Shown here in pieces: positions 21,551 through 32,364 of a stretch of 64,000 nucleotides of DNA. The notes under the pieces were generated by a model. The model was not told the origin of the DNA and made no database searches. It saw only the letters and a list, made by a program, of their open reading frames with translations. Position 1 is the first letter of the stretch. The number at the start of each line of letters is the position of its first letter. Position numbers and translations under genes: made by a program. This DNA comes from Myxococcales bacterium (GTDB taxonomy: Bacteria > Myxococcota_A > Polyangia > Haliangiales > Haliangiaceae). Location of the stretch: contig JADJGV010000037.1 in the NCBI GenBank assembly GCA_016707895.1, forward strand, positions 434,001-498,000, in the 5' to 3' direction.

Positions 21551-21662
21551 GCGCGGCGGTGGCTCACCGCGCGCGGTCGCGGCCGGCCGCGACGGTACGT
21601 ACGGCGAGGTGACCCATTGCCGCAGGGTCGCCAGTGCTGGCGCCGCGGCAACCGCGTCGGCG

Positions 21663-21668
21663 TAGAGT
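21663..21668 (+). promoter_or_regulatory. TAnnnT element before cytochrome c-prime-like gene
   Basis: TAGAGT is exactly 6 nt before ATG 21675; identical in sequence and spacing to the element before the Crp-type gene. Confidence 0.5.
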
Positions 21669-21674
21669 GCGGTC

Positions 21675-22235
21675 ATGCGCTACGCCTGGATCGCGATCGC
21701 CCTGGCCACCGCGTGCGGCCGCACCGAGCCAGCGAAGCCCGCGGCGTGTCCGCCGGCGACGCCGTGCCCACCCGTCGCGACCCCGGCGCCGATCGTGCCG
21801 CCCGCGCCGACGCCGCCCGCGGCCGCCGACTGCGCCGCGCCCACCGGCGCCAACCCGGTGCAGACCGAGATGCGTCGGCTGGAGTGCGCGCTGCAGCAGG
21901 CGGTCGCAGCGATCGGCCGCGACGAGCTGCCGGCGATCGCGCACCAGCTGCACGTCGTCCACGCCGCCAAGGAGGCGACGGCCCAGGCGATCGCCGCCGG
22001 CACCTGGGCGCCCGCGACCGGCGACGTCAAGGCGTTCGTCGCGCTCGATCAGGCGTTCCACCGCGAGCTCGAGGCGCTGGTCGAGGCGTCGATGGCGCGC
22101 GATCACGCCGCCGCCGCCGCCGCGCTCGGCCGCACCCTCGGCGGGTGCCAGGGCTGCCACGCCGCGTTCCGTCCGGCGGCGCCCGCGCCGACCGCGCCGG
22201 CACCCGCGGCCGCGCCGCACGACCACGCGCATTAG
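21675..22235 (+). CDS. cytochrome c-prime/c556-like exported protein
   Basis: A 186-residue protein with a short signal ending IALATACG (possible lipid Cys at about residue 15) and a Pro/Ala linker. A helical region with RLECALQQAVAAIG, HQLHVVHAAKEAT and FHRELEALVEASMARDH follows, then a single haem motif C158-Q-G-C161-H162 near the C-terminus. Haem at the end of a four-helix bundle is the cytochrome c-prime arrangement. The tail after the haem is Pro/Ala/His-rich. Confidence 0.72.
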   Translation: MRYAWIAIALATACGRTEPAKPAACPPATPCPPVATPAPIVPPAPTPPAAADCAAPTGANPVQTEMRRLECALQQAVAAIGRDELPAIAHQLHVVHAAKEATAQAIAAGTWAPATGDVKAFVALDQAFHRELEALVEASMARDHAAAAAALGRTLGGCQGCHAAFRPAAPAPTAPAPAAAPHDHAH

Positions 22236-22283
22236 CGCGCCGCCGCCCACCACGCACCGGCGGATGCGCCACAATCGCGGCCG

Positions 22284-22982
22284 ATGTCGTGGTCGAGCCC
22301 GCCGCCGCCGCCGCGCGCGCCCTTCGATCCGCTGCAGATCGCCCGCGATCTGCGCGACGGGCGCGAGGTGACCGACGCGCAGTTCGAGCGGCTGTTCCCG
22401 GTGCGGCTGCGCGAGATGTCGCGCGTCCACTGGACGCCGCTGCCGATCGCCCGGCGCGTCGTCGCGCTGCTGGCGCCGACCGCCGACGAGACCATGCTCG
22501 ACGTCGGCGCCGGCGCCGGCAAGCTGTGCCTGGTCGGCGCGCTGTTGTCCGCGGCGCGCTGGGTCGGGCTCGAGCTGCGGCCGGCGCTGGTGCAGGCCGC
22601 GGCGGTGGCGGCGCGGCAGCTCGAGGTCGAGCGCCAGGTGACGTTCACCCAGGTCGACGCTGCCGCCTGGGACTGGGGGGCGGTCGACGGCGTCTACCTC
22701 TACAACCCGTTCGGCGAGCTGTTGATGCGCGCCGACGAGACCTCGCTGCGCAGCGTCGGGATGCTCGACGGCGCCGCGCCGTACACCACCCGCAACGCCT
22801 ACTACCAGCAGCTGGTCGACGCGGTCGCGGCCAAGGCGTGGACGCTGCGCCCCGGCGCCCGGGTCGTGACGTTCCACGGGTTCGGCGGCCAGTGGCCGCG
22901 CTGCCTGGAGCAGGTGTCGACCGAGACCGTCGCCACCGGCCCGCTCGAGCTGTGGGTGCGGCGCGGCGCCGGCGGCGTGTAG
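22284..22982 (+). CDS. SAM-dependent methyltransferase
   Basis: A 232-residue class I methyltransferase. The SAM-binding glycine loop is MLDVGAGAGKLCLVG at about residues 72-86, followed by an acidic end of strand 2 (VGLELRP). Motif IV reads VYLYNPFGE, similar to the N-P-P-F type of N-methyltransferases and of PrmA/TrmN relatives. A DARELTDAQFE-like N-terminus (DLRDGREVTDAQFERLFP) is unassigned. The substrate is unknown. CACAAT lies 8 nt before the ATG. Confidence 0.8.
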   Translation: MSWSSPPPPPRAPFDPLQIARDLRDGREVTDAQFERLFPVRLREMSRVHWTPLPIARRVVALLAPTADETMLDVGAGAGKLCLVGALLSAARWVGLELRPALVQAAAVAARQLEVERQVTFTQVDAAAWDWGAVDGVYLYNPFGELLMRADETSLRSVGMLDGAAPYTTRNAYYQQLVDAVAAKAWTLRPGARVVTFHGFGGQWPRCLEQVSTETVATGPLELWVRRGAGGV

Positions 22983-22990
22983 CCCGCGGC

Positions 22991-23932
22991 TCACACGAAC
23001 AGCGAGCTGATCGAATCGTCGCGGTGGATGCGCCGGATCGCCTCGGCGATGAGCGGGGCCATCGAGCGGGTGCGCAGCTTGGCGCAGGCCCGCGCGTCCG
23101 GCCCCAGCGGGATCGTGTCGGTGACCACCACCGCGGCCAGCGGCGAGGCGTCGATGCGTGCGACCGCGCCCGGCGACAGCACCGGGTGGGTCACGCACGC
23201 GACCACCGACGCCGCGCCGGCCTGGATCAGCGCGTGGGCCGCGGTGGTCAAGGTCTCGGCGGTGTCGACGATGTCATCGACGATGATCGCCGCCGCCCCG
23301 CGGACGTCGCCGACCACGCCCAGCGCGCGCCCGGCCCCGGCGTGGGCCTGATCGACGATCGCCAGCGGCGCGTCGAGGCGCTTGGCGTAGGCGCGGGCGC
23401 GCTCGACGCCGCCGGCGTCGGGCGCCACGACCACCGTGCCCGGGCCGCCCAGGCCGAGGTGGCGGAGCTCGTCGACCAGCACGGTCTTCGAGAACAGGTG
23501 ATCGACCGGGATGTCGAAGAAGCCCTGGAGCTGCCCGGTGTGGAGGTCGACCGACAGCACCCGGTCGACGCCGGCCGCGGTCAGCAGGTTCGCGCACAGC
23601 TTGGCGCTGATCGGCGTGCGCGGCCGCGCCTTGAGGTCCTGCCGCGCGAAGCCGAAGTACGGCATGATCGCGACGATGCTGCCGGCCGACGAGCGGCGCA
23701 GCGCGTCGACCATCACCAGCAGCTCGAGCAGCGTGTCGCTGACCGGCGCGCACGTCGACTGCACCACGAAGCAGCGCGCGCCGCGGACGCTGTCGTCGAG
23801 CTCGACGTGGACCTCGCCGTCGGAGAAGCGATCGAGCCGCGCGCGCGCTGGGGCCACGCCCAGGGTCGTGCAGATCGCGGCGCCCAGCGCGGGGGTCGCG
23901 GTGCCGATGAAGATCGCGCGCGGGGGAGCCAT
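22991..23932 (-). CDS. prs: ribose-phosphate pyrophosphokinase
   Basis: A 313-residue PRPP synthetase, making the ribose-phosphate donor for nucleotide, His and Trp synthesis. Seen are RFSDGEVHVELDDSVRG, MPYFGFARQDLKARPRTPISAK (ATP site), VDLHTGQLQGFFDIPVDHL and the PRPP loop IIVDDIVDTAETL. Length is that of class I enzymes. Odd points: the usual NDxLMELL reads SDTLLELLVM, and VVVAPDAGGVERAR keeps the catalytic block. It converges with the methyltransferase gene, with 8 nt between. Confidence 0.95.
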   Translation of the reverse strand: MAPPRAIFIGTATPALGAAICTTLGVAPARARLDRFSDGEVHVELDDSVRGARCFVVQSTCAPVSDTLLELLVMVDALRRSSAGSIVAIMPYFGFARQDLKARPRTPISAKLCANLLTAAGVDRVLSVDLHTGQLQGFFDIPVDHLFSKTVLVDELRHLGLGGPGTVVVAPDAGGVERARAYAKRLDAPLAIVDQAHAGAGRALGVVGDVRGAAAIIVDDIVDTAETLTTAAHALIQAGAASVVACVTHPVLSPGAVARIDASPLAAVVVTDTIPLGPDARACAKLRTRSMAPLIAEAIRRIHRDDSISSLFV

Positions 23933-23963
23933 CGACAGCCGCCTTACGCGACCGTCCGCGCGG

Positions 23964-24932
23964 TCAAATCCGCACCGCCAGCGCGCCGGCCAGGTGGAAC
24001 GTGTCGCCGGGCTCGTCGAGACGATCGAAGCCCATCAGGCCCAGGAGGTCGATCTTGCGCTTGGGCGAGTACTGCACCTGCACCCGCAGCGACGAGCCGG
24101 TGTCGCCGCGCTGCGAGAAGTCGTCGAAGTTGATGCCGAAGCGGCCGGTCAACGCGACGTTGGGCTTGTACTGGTAGACCGCGCCGAAGTCGAGGCGGAT
24201 GAAGCCGTCGCTCTTGATCTCGCCGATGTCGAGCGTCGCCGCGTCCGCCTCGTTGGGGCGCTCGCCCTCGAGCGTCGGCAGGAACTTCTTCTTGAGGAAC
24301 TTGAAGCCGACCACGTCCTCGAAGCCGATGATCGCGAACTTCTTGCCGAACCGGAACTTCACCGGCGCGCCCAGGGTCATGCCGATCGTGAACGGGTCGA
24401 CGTACATCGGGATCGCGATGCGCGGCGCCACCCAGTCGGTGACCAGGAACTGGAAGTTGATCTCGACCGCCTTGCCGGTGTTCCACCGGGTCTTGGCCGG
24501 CGTCACCTTGCCGTCGTCGTACAGGCCGCCGATCGCGTAGCGCACGCCGAGCTGGGCCTGGCGGGTGATGCCGTAGCGCGCGCGCAGGCCGAACTCGGCG
24601 TCGAACGGCGACGGGTAGATCGCGGCGTCGAGCCGGATCTCCGAGGTGAAGTCGGGCAGCGTCAGCGGCCGCAGCACCTCCTCGATCGGATAGCCGGTGG
24701 CGCGCGGCGCCGGCGCCTTGGGGCCGGTGTCGGTGGGCTCGCCGAGGATGCGCGGCGCGTCGGGATTCTCCTCGGCGCCGGTGTCGCCGTCGGTGGTGGC
24801 CGGCGGCGGGTCGTCGTCGAGCTCGGTCTCGCCGCCAGCGCCGGGGTCGCCGGCGGGCTCGTCGGGGATCACCTGCGCCGCCGCGGGCGCGGCGACGGCG
24901 AGGAGCAGGGCGACTACGGTGAACCGGACCAT
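23964..24932 (-). CDS. probable outer-membrane beta-barrel protein
   Basis: A 322-residue exported protein. Signal peptide ends PAAAQ at about residue 20, then an acidic Asp/Pro/Thr linker to about residue 80. The remainder alternates hydrophobic and polar residues with aromatic strand ends (FGLRARYGITRQAQLGVRYAIGG, FIRLDFGAVYQYKP, LTGRFGINFDDF), as expected for a beta-barrel. No named family is recognised. ATG 24932 is chosen because the TATGGT element lies 6 nt upstream and the signal starts there (MVRFTVVALLL). Confidence 0.72.
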   Translation of the reverse strand: MVRFTVVALLLAVAAPAAAQVIPDEPAGDPGAGGETELDDDPPPATTDGDTGAEENPDAPRILGEPTDTGPKAPAPRATGYPIEEVLRPLTLPDFTSEIRLDAAIYPSPFDAEFGLRARYGITRQAQLGVRYAIGGLYDDGKVTPAKTRWNTGKAVEINFQFLVTDWVAPRIAIPMYVDPFTIGMTLGAPVKFRFGKKFAIIGFEDVVGFKFLKKKFLPTLEGERPNEADAATLDIGEIKSDGFIRLDFGAVYQYKPNVALTGRFGINFDDFSQRGDTGSSLRVQVQYSPKRKIDLLGLMGFDRLDEPGDTFHLAGALAVRI

Positions 24933-24938
24933 GCGGGG

Positions 24939-24944
24939 ACCATA
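24939..24944 (-). promoter_or_regulatory. TAnnnT element before barrel gene
   Basis: On the minus strand TATGGT lies 6 nt before ATG 24932, supporting that start rather than the ATG 15 nt upstream, which would overlap the element. Confidence 0.5.
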
Positions 24945-24983
24945 CACCGGCCCCGGGCGATCATGGCGCGGCGCGGCGACCGA

Positions 24984-25180
24984 TCACGCGTGGCCGATCC
25001 AGCGCGTGGTCTCGCGCCAGCGGGTCTTGGCCGGGCGGGGTGCGACGTCGCGCGGCACCAGCGCGGCGGTGAGGGCGGCGGTCAGGGCGCCGCCCAGCAA
25101 GCGGCGGCGGCTCAGGCCCAGGGCGGGTGTCGGCGAAGCGGGCGTGCCGGGAGGCTTCGCGGCTGGGGTCGCGGGGGGCT

Positions 25181-25184
<4 letters not shown>
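24984..25184 (-). CDS. small exported protein with twin-arginine-like signal
   Basis: A 66-residue peptide. After a Pro/Ala N-terminus it carries LSRRRLLGGALTAALTAALV, which resembles a Tat signal (SRRRLLG) with a hydrophobic core, then PRDVAPRPAKTRWRETTRWI. Its ATG overlaps the stop of the amidase gene (ATGA), which argues that it is translated. Function is unknown; it could be a membrane-anchored partner of the amidase. Confidence 0.55.
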
Positions 25185-27154
<1,970 letters not shown>

Positions 27155-27162
27155 GGTGCTTC

Positions 27163-28674
27163 CTAGGGTTGCCAGAACCGCACGTCGGTCGAGCCGAGGC
27201 GCACGGTCATGCCGGGGAACAACCGCACGGTGGTGACGCGGTTGCCGTTGGCGAAGGTGCCGTTGGTCGAGCCCAGGTCGGTGAGCGTCCAGGCCTGGCC
27301 GTCGAAGGTGATCTGCGCGTGGTTGCCCGACGCGGTGCCGTCGTGGGCCAACGACAGGTGGTGGCCCGGGGCCTTGCCCAGCGTGAAGCCGTGGTGCAGC
27401 GGCACCTGGCGGCCGGCCTCGGGGCCCGACATGACGATCAGCACCGGCCCGCCCGCAGGCGCCGCGGGGGAGGGGGCCATGGCCGGCGCCGGGCCGGCGA
27501 CGCCGGTCGGCATCGGCATCGGCGCGGGCATCGGGGCGGGCTTCGGCGCGCCGCGGCGGCGGGCGATGGCGCGGCCGCCCAGGCCGATCGCGACCAGCCC
27601 GAGCAGGCCGCCACCGCCGAGCATGATCCACAGCATCACGCCGCGGCCCGGCGCGCGGGCGCGGACGACGCACACGTCGCGCACGCAGTATGCGTCGGCC
27701 TCGCACACCTCCTTGCCGCACTTGGGCGCCGGCACCTTGACGTCGGGAGCCGCCAGCGGGTCGCCGGCGAAGTTGATCGCCACCGCCAGCTTCTTGCCCG
27801 CGACCTCCTCGAGCGGCGCCAGCGCGGTCAGCACGTACTGGTTGGCGAGCTGATCGACCAGCTGGCCGAGCGCCACCGGCCAGCCCTCGACCTCCTGGAT
27901 CCAGCGGAACGTGCCGCTCGACTGCTTGGCCAGCTCGCCCAGCGTGAGCAGCGGCCGCCGGGCCTTGGTCGGCGAGAACGCCAGCGCGTGGATCCGCACG
28001 CCCTTCTTGGCGGCCACCTCGCCGGCCTTGATGATCTCGTGGCGCTCCTCGTCGGTGATCCCGTCGCCGTCCGACACGACGATCACGATCGGCCGCTGCA
28101 TCACGCCCACCTGCTTGGGCTTCTGGCGCGCCGCCATCGCGACCGCGTCGCTCACCGCCTTGACCAGCGCCACCTCGGTGGTGACGTCGTCGACCTCGAG
28201 CTTGGCCAGCGCGGCGCGGGCCTTGGTCACGGTCTCCAGCCGCTTCTGGCCGACGGTGGTGTTGCCGTAGCCGAGGACCGCGATCTGCACCCGCGGCCCC
28301 AGCTTCTCGAGCGGGGTCAGGAGGCCGGCGCCGAGCGCGTCGCGGATGGCGTCGAGGCTGCCGGCGAAGGCGTCGGTGGTGGCGACCACCAGCACGACGT
28401 CGAGCTCGACCTCGGCCTGGGCCGCCACCCCCCAGGCGAACGGGATCTTGGCGCCGCCCAGCTTCACGGTGAGGTCGGGCTTGCCCTCCTGCGGGATGCG
28501 CGCGCCCTGCAGCTCGGTGGCCGACACCAGCGCGCGCACCCGGGCCAGGCCGTTGATCGGCGACGGCCGCACGTCGACCTTGTCGATCAGCGCGTGATCG
28601 CGCTCGCCGGCGACCGCGGGTCGCGCGGCCACCGCGGCGACCAGCGCGCACACCACCAGGGAGCGAGTCGCCAT
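27163..28674 (-). CDS. vWA-domain membrane protein with C-terminal FHA domain
   Basis: A 503-residue protein. Signal peptide (1-22), then a von Willebrand factor A domain (about 85-250) with DVVLVVATTDAFAG in place of the usual DxSxS, and IVIVVSDGDGITDEER. A Cys-rich segment (CGKEVCEADAYCVRDVC, about 345-361) precedes one membrane span (about 375-395). After a Pro/Ala linker there is an FHA domain (about 425-500) with LTDLGSTNGTFANGNRV, which binds phosphothreonine. This links an outside vWA part to cytoplasmic phospho-signalling (inference). Confidence 0.85.
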   Translation of the reverse strand: MATRSLVVCALVAAVAARPAVAGERDHALIDKVDVRPSPINGLARVRALVSATELQGARIPQEGKPDLTVKLGGAKIPFAWGVAAQAEVELDVVLVVATTDAFAGSLDAIRDALGAGLLTPLEKLGPRVQIAVLGYGNTTVGQKRLETVTKARAALAKLEVDDVTTEVALVKAVSDAVAMAARQKPKQVGVMQRPIVIVVSDGDGITDEERHEIIKAGEVAAKKGVRIHALAFSPTKARRPLLTLGELAKQSSGTFRWIQEVEGWPVALGQLVDQLANQYVLTALAPLEEVAGKKLAVAINFAGDPLAAPDVKVPAPKCGKEVCEADAYCVRDVCVVRARAPGRGVMLWIMLGGGGLLGLVAIGLGGRAIARRRGAPKPAPMPAPMPMPTGVAGPAPAMAPSPAAPAGGPVLIVMSGPEAGRQVPLHHGFTLGKAPGHHLSLAHDGTASGNHAQITFDGQAWTLTDLGSTNGTFANGNRVTTVRLFPGMTVRLGSTDVRFWQP

Positions 28675-28681
28675 CGCCGAT

Positions 28682-28687
28682 ACGGTA
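28682..28687 (-). promoter_or_regulatory. TAnnnT element before vWA-FHA gene
   Basis: TACCGT on the minus strand, 7 nt before ATG 28674. It supports that start over an in-frame ATG 36 nt upstream. Confidence 0.45.
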
Positions 28688-28820
28688 GCCAACCGGCCCG
28701 CCGCTCGCAATCGCCGACGGCGGATGGCGCCGGCAAGATCGGGATCCGCCGTCGCGCGCGGCCCGCTCGGCGACCGCGCTTCGCCCAGCGGGTCGATCAG
28801 CGCTCGGATCCCCGAGCAGG

Positions 28821-28889
28821 GTCTCGCGTATCGGAAGGGGGACCCGCCGGGGGCATGACCCCGGCGGGGGAAGGTTTGTCGACAAACCT
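28821..28889 (-). repeat. paired-hairpin 3' element, copy D
   Basis: Reading on the minus strand, hairpin AGGTTTG-TCGA-CAAACCT (28871-28889) comes first, 10 nt after the DUF1287 stop. Hairpin CCCGCCGGGG-loop-CCCCGGCGGG (28843-28868) follows, then a 22-nt tail (28821-28842) identical to that of copy F. The remaining 28688-28820 shows nothing recognisable. Confidence 0.82.
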
Positions 28890-28899
28890 CCCCAGGAGT

Positions 28900-29949
28900 T
28901 CAGCGCAGCCGGAAGCGGTGGGTCACCGGCACCCAGGCCAGCAGGTCCATCTCGCCGGTGACGCTGCCGTCGGTCCAGTTGTTGATGACCAGGAGGTGGC
29001 CATGCTCGCCGCGGCGATCCGAGACCACGCCGATGTGGTCGGGGCCGCTGCGCGACGGGAAGGTGTCGAACAGCACCAGGTCGCCCGGGCGCACCGGATC
29101 GGCGGGATCGTCGAGGGCGGCCGAGCGCTGATCGAGGTGGCGGCGCAGGTAGGGCAGGAGGGTCTTCACCCGGCGGTGATCGATGTTGGGATCGCCCCTG
29201 CCCTTGACCATCGGGTAGCTGCGCGGCGCGCGGGCGATGTCGGCGTGCAGCTCGGCCTGGAGATCGACGCCGGCGTTGCGCAGCGCGCGCACGACGACGT
29301 CGGTGCAGACGCCGTGATCGCGGGCGACGTCGCCCATCGGGTAGCGCAGCGACTCGTAGCCACCGACGTACGCGTCGGCGTTGATCGCGGTCTTGCGGGC
29401 GCCCAGCAGCACGTCGAGCGGATCGGGGATGCCGTCGCGATCGCGATCGGGCGTGGCCGCGGCCGACGTCAGGTTGGCGGCGGTGAGCAGCGGCGCCAGC
29501 TCGGCCCGATCGCCGGGGCGCAGCGCCAGGCGGTGATCGCCGACCACGAGCTCGGCGGCGCCGGTCAGCGGGTACGGCTTGGTCGGCCAGCCGTCGACCG
29601 CCAGCACCAGCAGCGGGCGGGCGGGATCGACCGTGGCGGTGACCCGGTCCGGGGTCAGGTCGCCAGGCAGCGTGAGCTGCAGATCGTCGTCGAGATCGGA
29701 CCAGATGCCGCGGTCGGCGACCCCCAGGCAGGTCTCGGCCGCGGCCGCGGGGTGGCGGGCGGTGGGCGCGGTGGGCGTCGCGGGGTGCCCGGGGCTGGGC
29801 GCCGATGCGGCGGGCGGCTCGGCGCGTCCGTCGGCGCAGGCGGCCAGCCCCAGCGCCGCGGCGAGCAGAAACCGGGAACCGGCGGCGCCGGGCGGTGTCC
29901 AACCGGCCTTCGAGCGGTCGCGCGCCTGACCAACCAGCGAGATCGCCAT
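28900..29949 (-). CDS. DUF1287 lipoprotein (NlpC/P60-like)
   Basis: A 349-residue protein. A lipobox-like LGLAACAD is at about residues 33-40, then a Pro/Thr/Ala linker. The last 200 residues match DUF1287: ARKTAINADAYVGGYESLRYP, HGVCTDVVVRALRNAGVDLQ (catalytic Cys), DPNIDHRRVKTLLPYLRRH, VRPGDLVLFDTF and GPDHIGVVSDRR (catalytic His). Such proteins are papain-like amidases or peptidases of the cell wall. A DRDRDGIPD segment resembles a calcium-binding thrombospondin-type-3 repeat. It is upstream of the vWA-FHA/amidase operon, in the same direction. Confidence 0.8.
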   Translation of the reverse strand: MAISLVGQARDRSKAGWTPPGAAGSRFLLAAALGLAACADGRAEPPAASAPSPGHPATPTAPTARHPAAAAETCLGVADRGIWSDLDDDLQLTLPGDLTPDRVTATVDPARPLLVLAVDGWPTKPYPLTGAAELVVGDHRLALRPGDRAELAPLLTAANLTSAAATPDRDRDGIPDPLDVLLGARKTAINADAYVGGYESLRYPMGDVARDHGVCTDVVVRALRNAGVDLQAELHADIARAPRSYPMVKGRGDPNIDHRRVKTLLPYLRRHLDQRSAALDDPADPVRPGDLVLFDTFPSRSGPDHIGVVSDRRGEHGHLLVINNWTDGSVTGEMDLLAWVPVTHRFRLR

Positions 29950-30051
29950 GCTCTGCAGACGAACGAACGACCGGGAAGTTCCATTCCACCGACCGCCCGC
30001 GCGCGTTGACCCGACCCCGCCCCAGGCACTACCGTAACCGCCGGAGATCCC

Positions 30052-30303
30052 ATGAACGAGTATTCGAACTTCACGTCGCTGGCCCCGCAGGACGAAGCCT
30101 CCATGGTCGTCTTCGAGCGCAGCACCCAGGAGAACCTGCAGAAGTCGATGATGATCGCGCTGATCGCAGCGGTCGGCATCGGCCTCCTGAGCGTGGTGAT
30201 CTTCTTCGGCTTCCCGCCGCCGGCCAAGAAGCACGCCGCCGAGCCGGAGAAGGCGCAGACGCAGAAGGCGCCGGCCGAGGCCGCGCCGACGCCCGCGAAG
30301 TAG
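30052..30303 (+). CDS. small single-pass membrane protein, unknown
   Basis: An 83-residue protein with GGAG 5 nt before its ATG. The acidic N-terminus (MNEYSNFTSLAPQDEAS) is followed by one membrane span at about residues 33-53 (MMIALIAAVGIGLLSVVIFFG) and a Lys/Ala/Pro tail. TTGACC (30006-30011), an 18-nt spacer and TACCGT (30030-30035) form a possible promoter. No family was recognised. Confidence 0.65.
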   Translation: MNEYSNFTSLAPQDEASMVVFERSTQENLQKSMMIALIAAVGIGLLSVVIFFGFPPPAKKHAAEPEKAQTQKAPAEAAPTPAK

Positions 30304-30316
30304 TCGAGGTCGCGAC

Positions 30317-31396
30317 GTGCGGCGAGCCGTGCTAGCCGCCGTGCTGGTCGCGGTCGGCTGCGCGCGCGTCGAGCGTCCGATGCCGGCGCCCGAGCTGCGC
30401 CTGGCGGTGAGCGAGGCGTGGAACGGCGGCACGCGGCTGGTGCTGGTGGACGAGCGCGGCGACCGCTGGGCCGTGCTGTCGGCGGGGCGTGCCTCGGCGC
30501 CGAGCCGCGACGAGCAGGCGGTGTTCTCCCCGGACGGCCGGTGGGTGGCGTTCGTGTCGTCGCGCGGGCGCGACCTGGCGCGGACCAGCCTGTGGGTGAT
30601 GCCGGCGGCGGTGGGCGCGACCGCGGTCCGGGTCACCGACGGCACCGGCGACGACGTCGATCCGGTGTGGACGCCGGCCGGCGACGCCGTGGTGTTCGCG
30701 CGGCGGACCGACGCGACGTTCGCGCTGGCGCGGGTGGCGATCGGCGCCCGCAGCGACGCGGTGGCGATCGGGCCGGTCGAGCTGGTCGCCGAGGGCCCGG
30801 TCCACCACGTCGCGCCGTCGGTGGCGGTCACCGGCGAGATCGCCTATCAGGAGATCGATCGCGACGGCAGCCGCAGCCGGATCGCGCTGCGCGCCGTGGA
30901 CGGCAGCGTCACGTTCTTGACCGACGGGCCGCGCGACGTGACCCCGGCGTGGCGGCCGGGCGGTGCGCAGCTGGCGTTCGCGCGCGCGGTCGAGCGCCCG
31001 GGCGGCGGCCGCGACTACGACCTGTTCGTGCAGCCGCTCGACGGCGAGCCGCGGGCGCTGGTCGACCTGGCCGGCACCGACGAGAGCGGCCCGCGGTGGT
31101 CGGCCGACGGCCGCTGGCTGTTCGCCACCGCGGTGATCGTCGACGACGGCGGCGCGCTGCCGGCGGTGGTGTACGTCGACGCCGCCGCGCCGACGCCGGT
31201 GCCGCGGATGCTGCGCGATCAGGTCGGCGCGATCGCGCGCCAGAGCCCGGCGCCGATGCCGGTGGCGCTCGACGCGGCGGCGCTGGCCGCGGGGCCGGCG
31301 TTCGTCGACGCGGTCGCCACCGCGCTGCGCGAGCGCGCCTACGAGCGCAGCCTGGCGGCGGTCGACGCCGGCGCGCCCGACGCCGCCGGGCTATAG
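30317..31396 (+). CDS. TolB-like beta-propeller lipoprotein
   Basis: A 359-residue exported protein starting at GTG 30317, with lipobox VAVGCAR (Cys at 15). WD40-like PD40 repeats are visible: FSPDGRWVAFVSSRG, WTPAGDAVVFARR, WRPGGAQLAFAR and WSADGRWLFATA, giving about five to six blades. TolB-type propellers act in the periplasm, often in protein contacts. The C-terminal 70 residues are Ala-rich. It starts 13 nt after the preceding small gene. Confidence 0.82.
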   Translation: MRRAVLAAVLVAVGCARVERPMPAPELRLAVSEAWNGGTRLVLVDERGDRWAVLSAGRASAPSRDEQAVFSPDGRWVAFVSSRGRDLARTSLWVMPAAVGATAVRVTDGTGDDVDPVWTPAGDAVVFARRTDATFALARVAIGARSDAVAIGPVELVAEGPVHHVAPSVAVTGEIAYQEIDRDGSRSRIALRAVDGSVTFLTDGPRDVTPAWRPGGAQLAFARAVERPGGGRDYDLFVQPLDGEPRALVDLAGTDESGPRWSADGRWLFATAVIVDDGGALPAVVYVDAAAPTPVPRMLRDQVGAIARQSPAPMPVALDAAALAAGPAFVDAVATALRERAYERSLAAVDAGAPDAAGL

Positions 31397-31397
31397 T
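31392..31397 (+). promoter_or_regulatory. TAnnnT element before FGE-like gene
   Basis: TATAGT lies 7 nt before ATG 31405 and overlaps the 3' end of the propeller gene (its stop TAG lies inside the hexamer). Confidence 0.45.
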
Positions 31398-31404
31398 CGC
31401 GCCC

Positions 31405-32364
31405 ATGACCCGTCGATGCCTCGCGGCGCTCCTGGTGAGCGCCGCGGCCTGCGGTGGCGGCCACCGCCCGCGCTACGCCCCCGCCCAGGCCGTCGCGCCG
31501 ATCGTCGCGACGCCGCCGCGCGCGGTGACCTACCACGGCGGCGCGGCCGCGCTGTCGATGGCCGCCGACGCGCAGATGGTGGTGGTCGCGACGAGCCGCT
31601 CGATCGCCGGGTCGACGCCCGAGGAGCGCCAGCGCGCCTACGACGACTGGAGCGCGGCCGCCGGCGCCACCACCGCCCGCGACAACGGCTGGTTCGATCG
31701 CGAGGAAGACCGTCACATCGTCGAGCTGCCGCGCTACCGCATCGACCTGTTGCCGGTGACCAACGCGGCCTACGCCGAGTTCGTCGCCGACGGCGGCGCG
31801 CCCGCGCCGACGATGGACGCGGCGACCTGGGCGGCGCAGGGGTTCGTGCAGGACTGGGCCACCGAGGTCGAGCGCTTCGTGTGGAAGGACGGCCGGCCGC
31901 CCACGGGGCGCGCCGATCACCCGGTCGTGCTGGTCGACTGGGACGACGCGGCGGCGTACTGCGCGTGGCGCGGCCAGGTGGTCGGCGCGGCGCGGCGGCT
32001 GCCGGGCGCCCACGAGTTCGAGAAGGCGGCGCGCGGCGACGCCGGCATGGCGTACCCGTGGGGGCCCACCTTCGATCGCGCGCTGCTCAACAGCGCCGAC
32101 GGCGGTCCGCGCGACACCGTCGCGGTCGGCAGCTTCTCCGGGGCGATCAGCCCGACCGGCGTGCTCGACCTGGCCGGCAACGTGTTCCAGTGGACCGCGA
32201 CGCGCTGGCCGCCGGGCGCCGACGGCGACGGGCCGACGCCGCAGATGACGGTCAAGGGCTCGGCCTGGGACGATCACGCCGGGCTCGGCCGCGGCGCCGC
32301 GTGGCACGGCCGCCCGCGCCACGCCCGCCACGTCATCGTCGGCTTCCGCTGCGCCGGCGCATGA
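31405..32364 (+). CDS. formylglycine-generating-enzyme-like lipoprotein
   Basis: A 319-residue protein with lipobox SAAACGG (Cys near 16). From about residue 95 it matches the FGE-sulfatase/SUMF1 domain: ELPRYRIDLLPVTNAAYAEFV, HPVVLVDWDDAAAYCAWRG, RLPGAHEFEKAARG, YPWGPTFD, GVLDLAGNVFQWTAT and a final VIVGFRCAG. The paired Cys of true formylglycine-generating enzymes is not evident, so it may be a binding or hydroxylase-like relative. Its stop overlaps the peptidase start (ATGA). Confidence 0.85.
   Translation: MTRRCLAALLVSAAACGGGHRPRYAPAQAVAPIVATPPRAVTYHGGAAALSMAADAQMVVVATSRSIAGSTPEERQRAYDDWSAAAGATTARDNGWFDREEDRHIVELPRYRIDLLPVTNAAYAEFVADGGAPAPTMDAATWAAQGFVQDWATEVERFVWKDGRPPTGRADHPVVLVDWDDAAAYCAWRGQVVGAARRLPGAHEFEKAARGDAGMAYPWGPTFDRALLNSADGGPRDTVAVGSFSGAISPTGVLDLAGNVFQWTATRWPPGADGDGPTPQMTVKGSAWDDHAGLGRGAAWHGRPRHARHVIVGFRCAGA

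Noticed and set aside
27155..29989. Upstream extension of the amidase frame through the vWA-FHA and DUF1287 genes
   Set aside because: The stretch is a shadow of two recognised genes; amidase sequence begins at ATG 27154.
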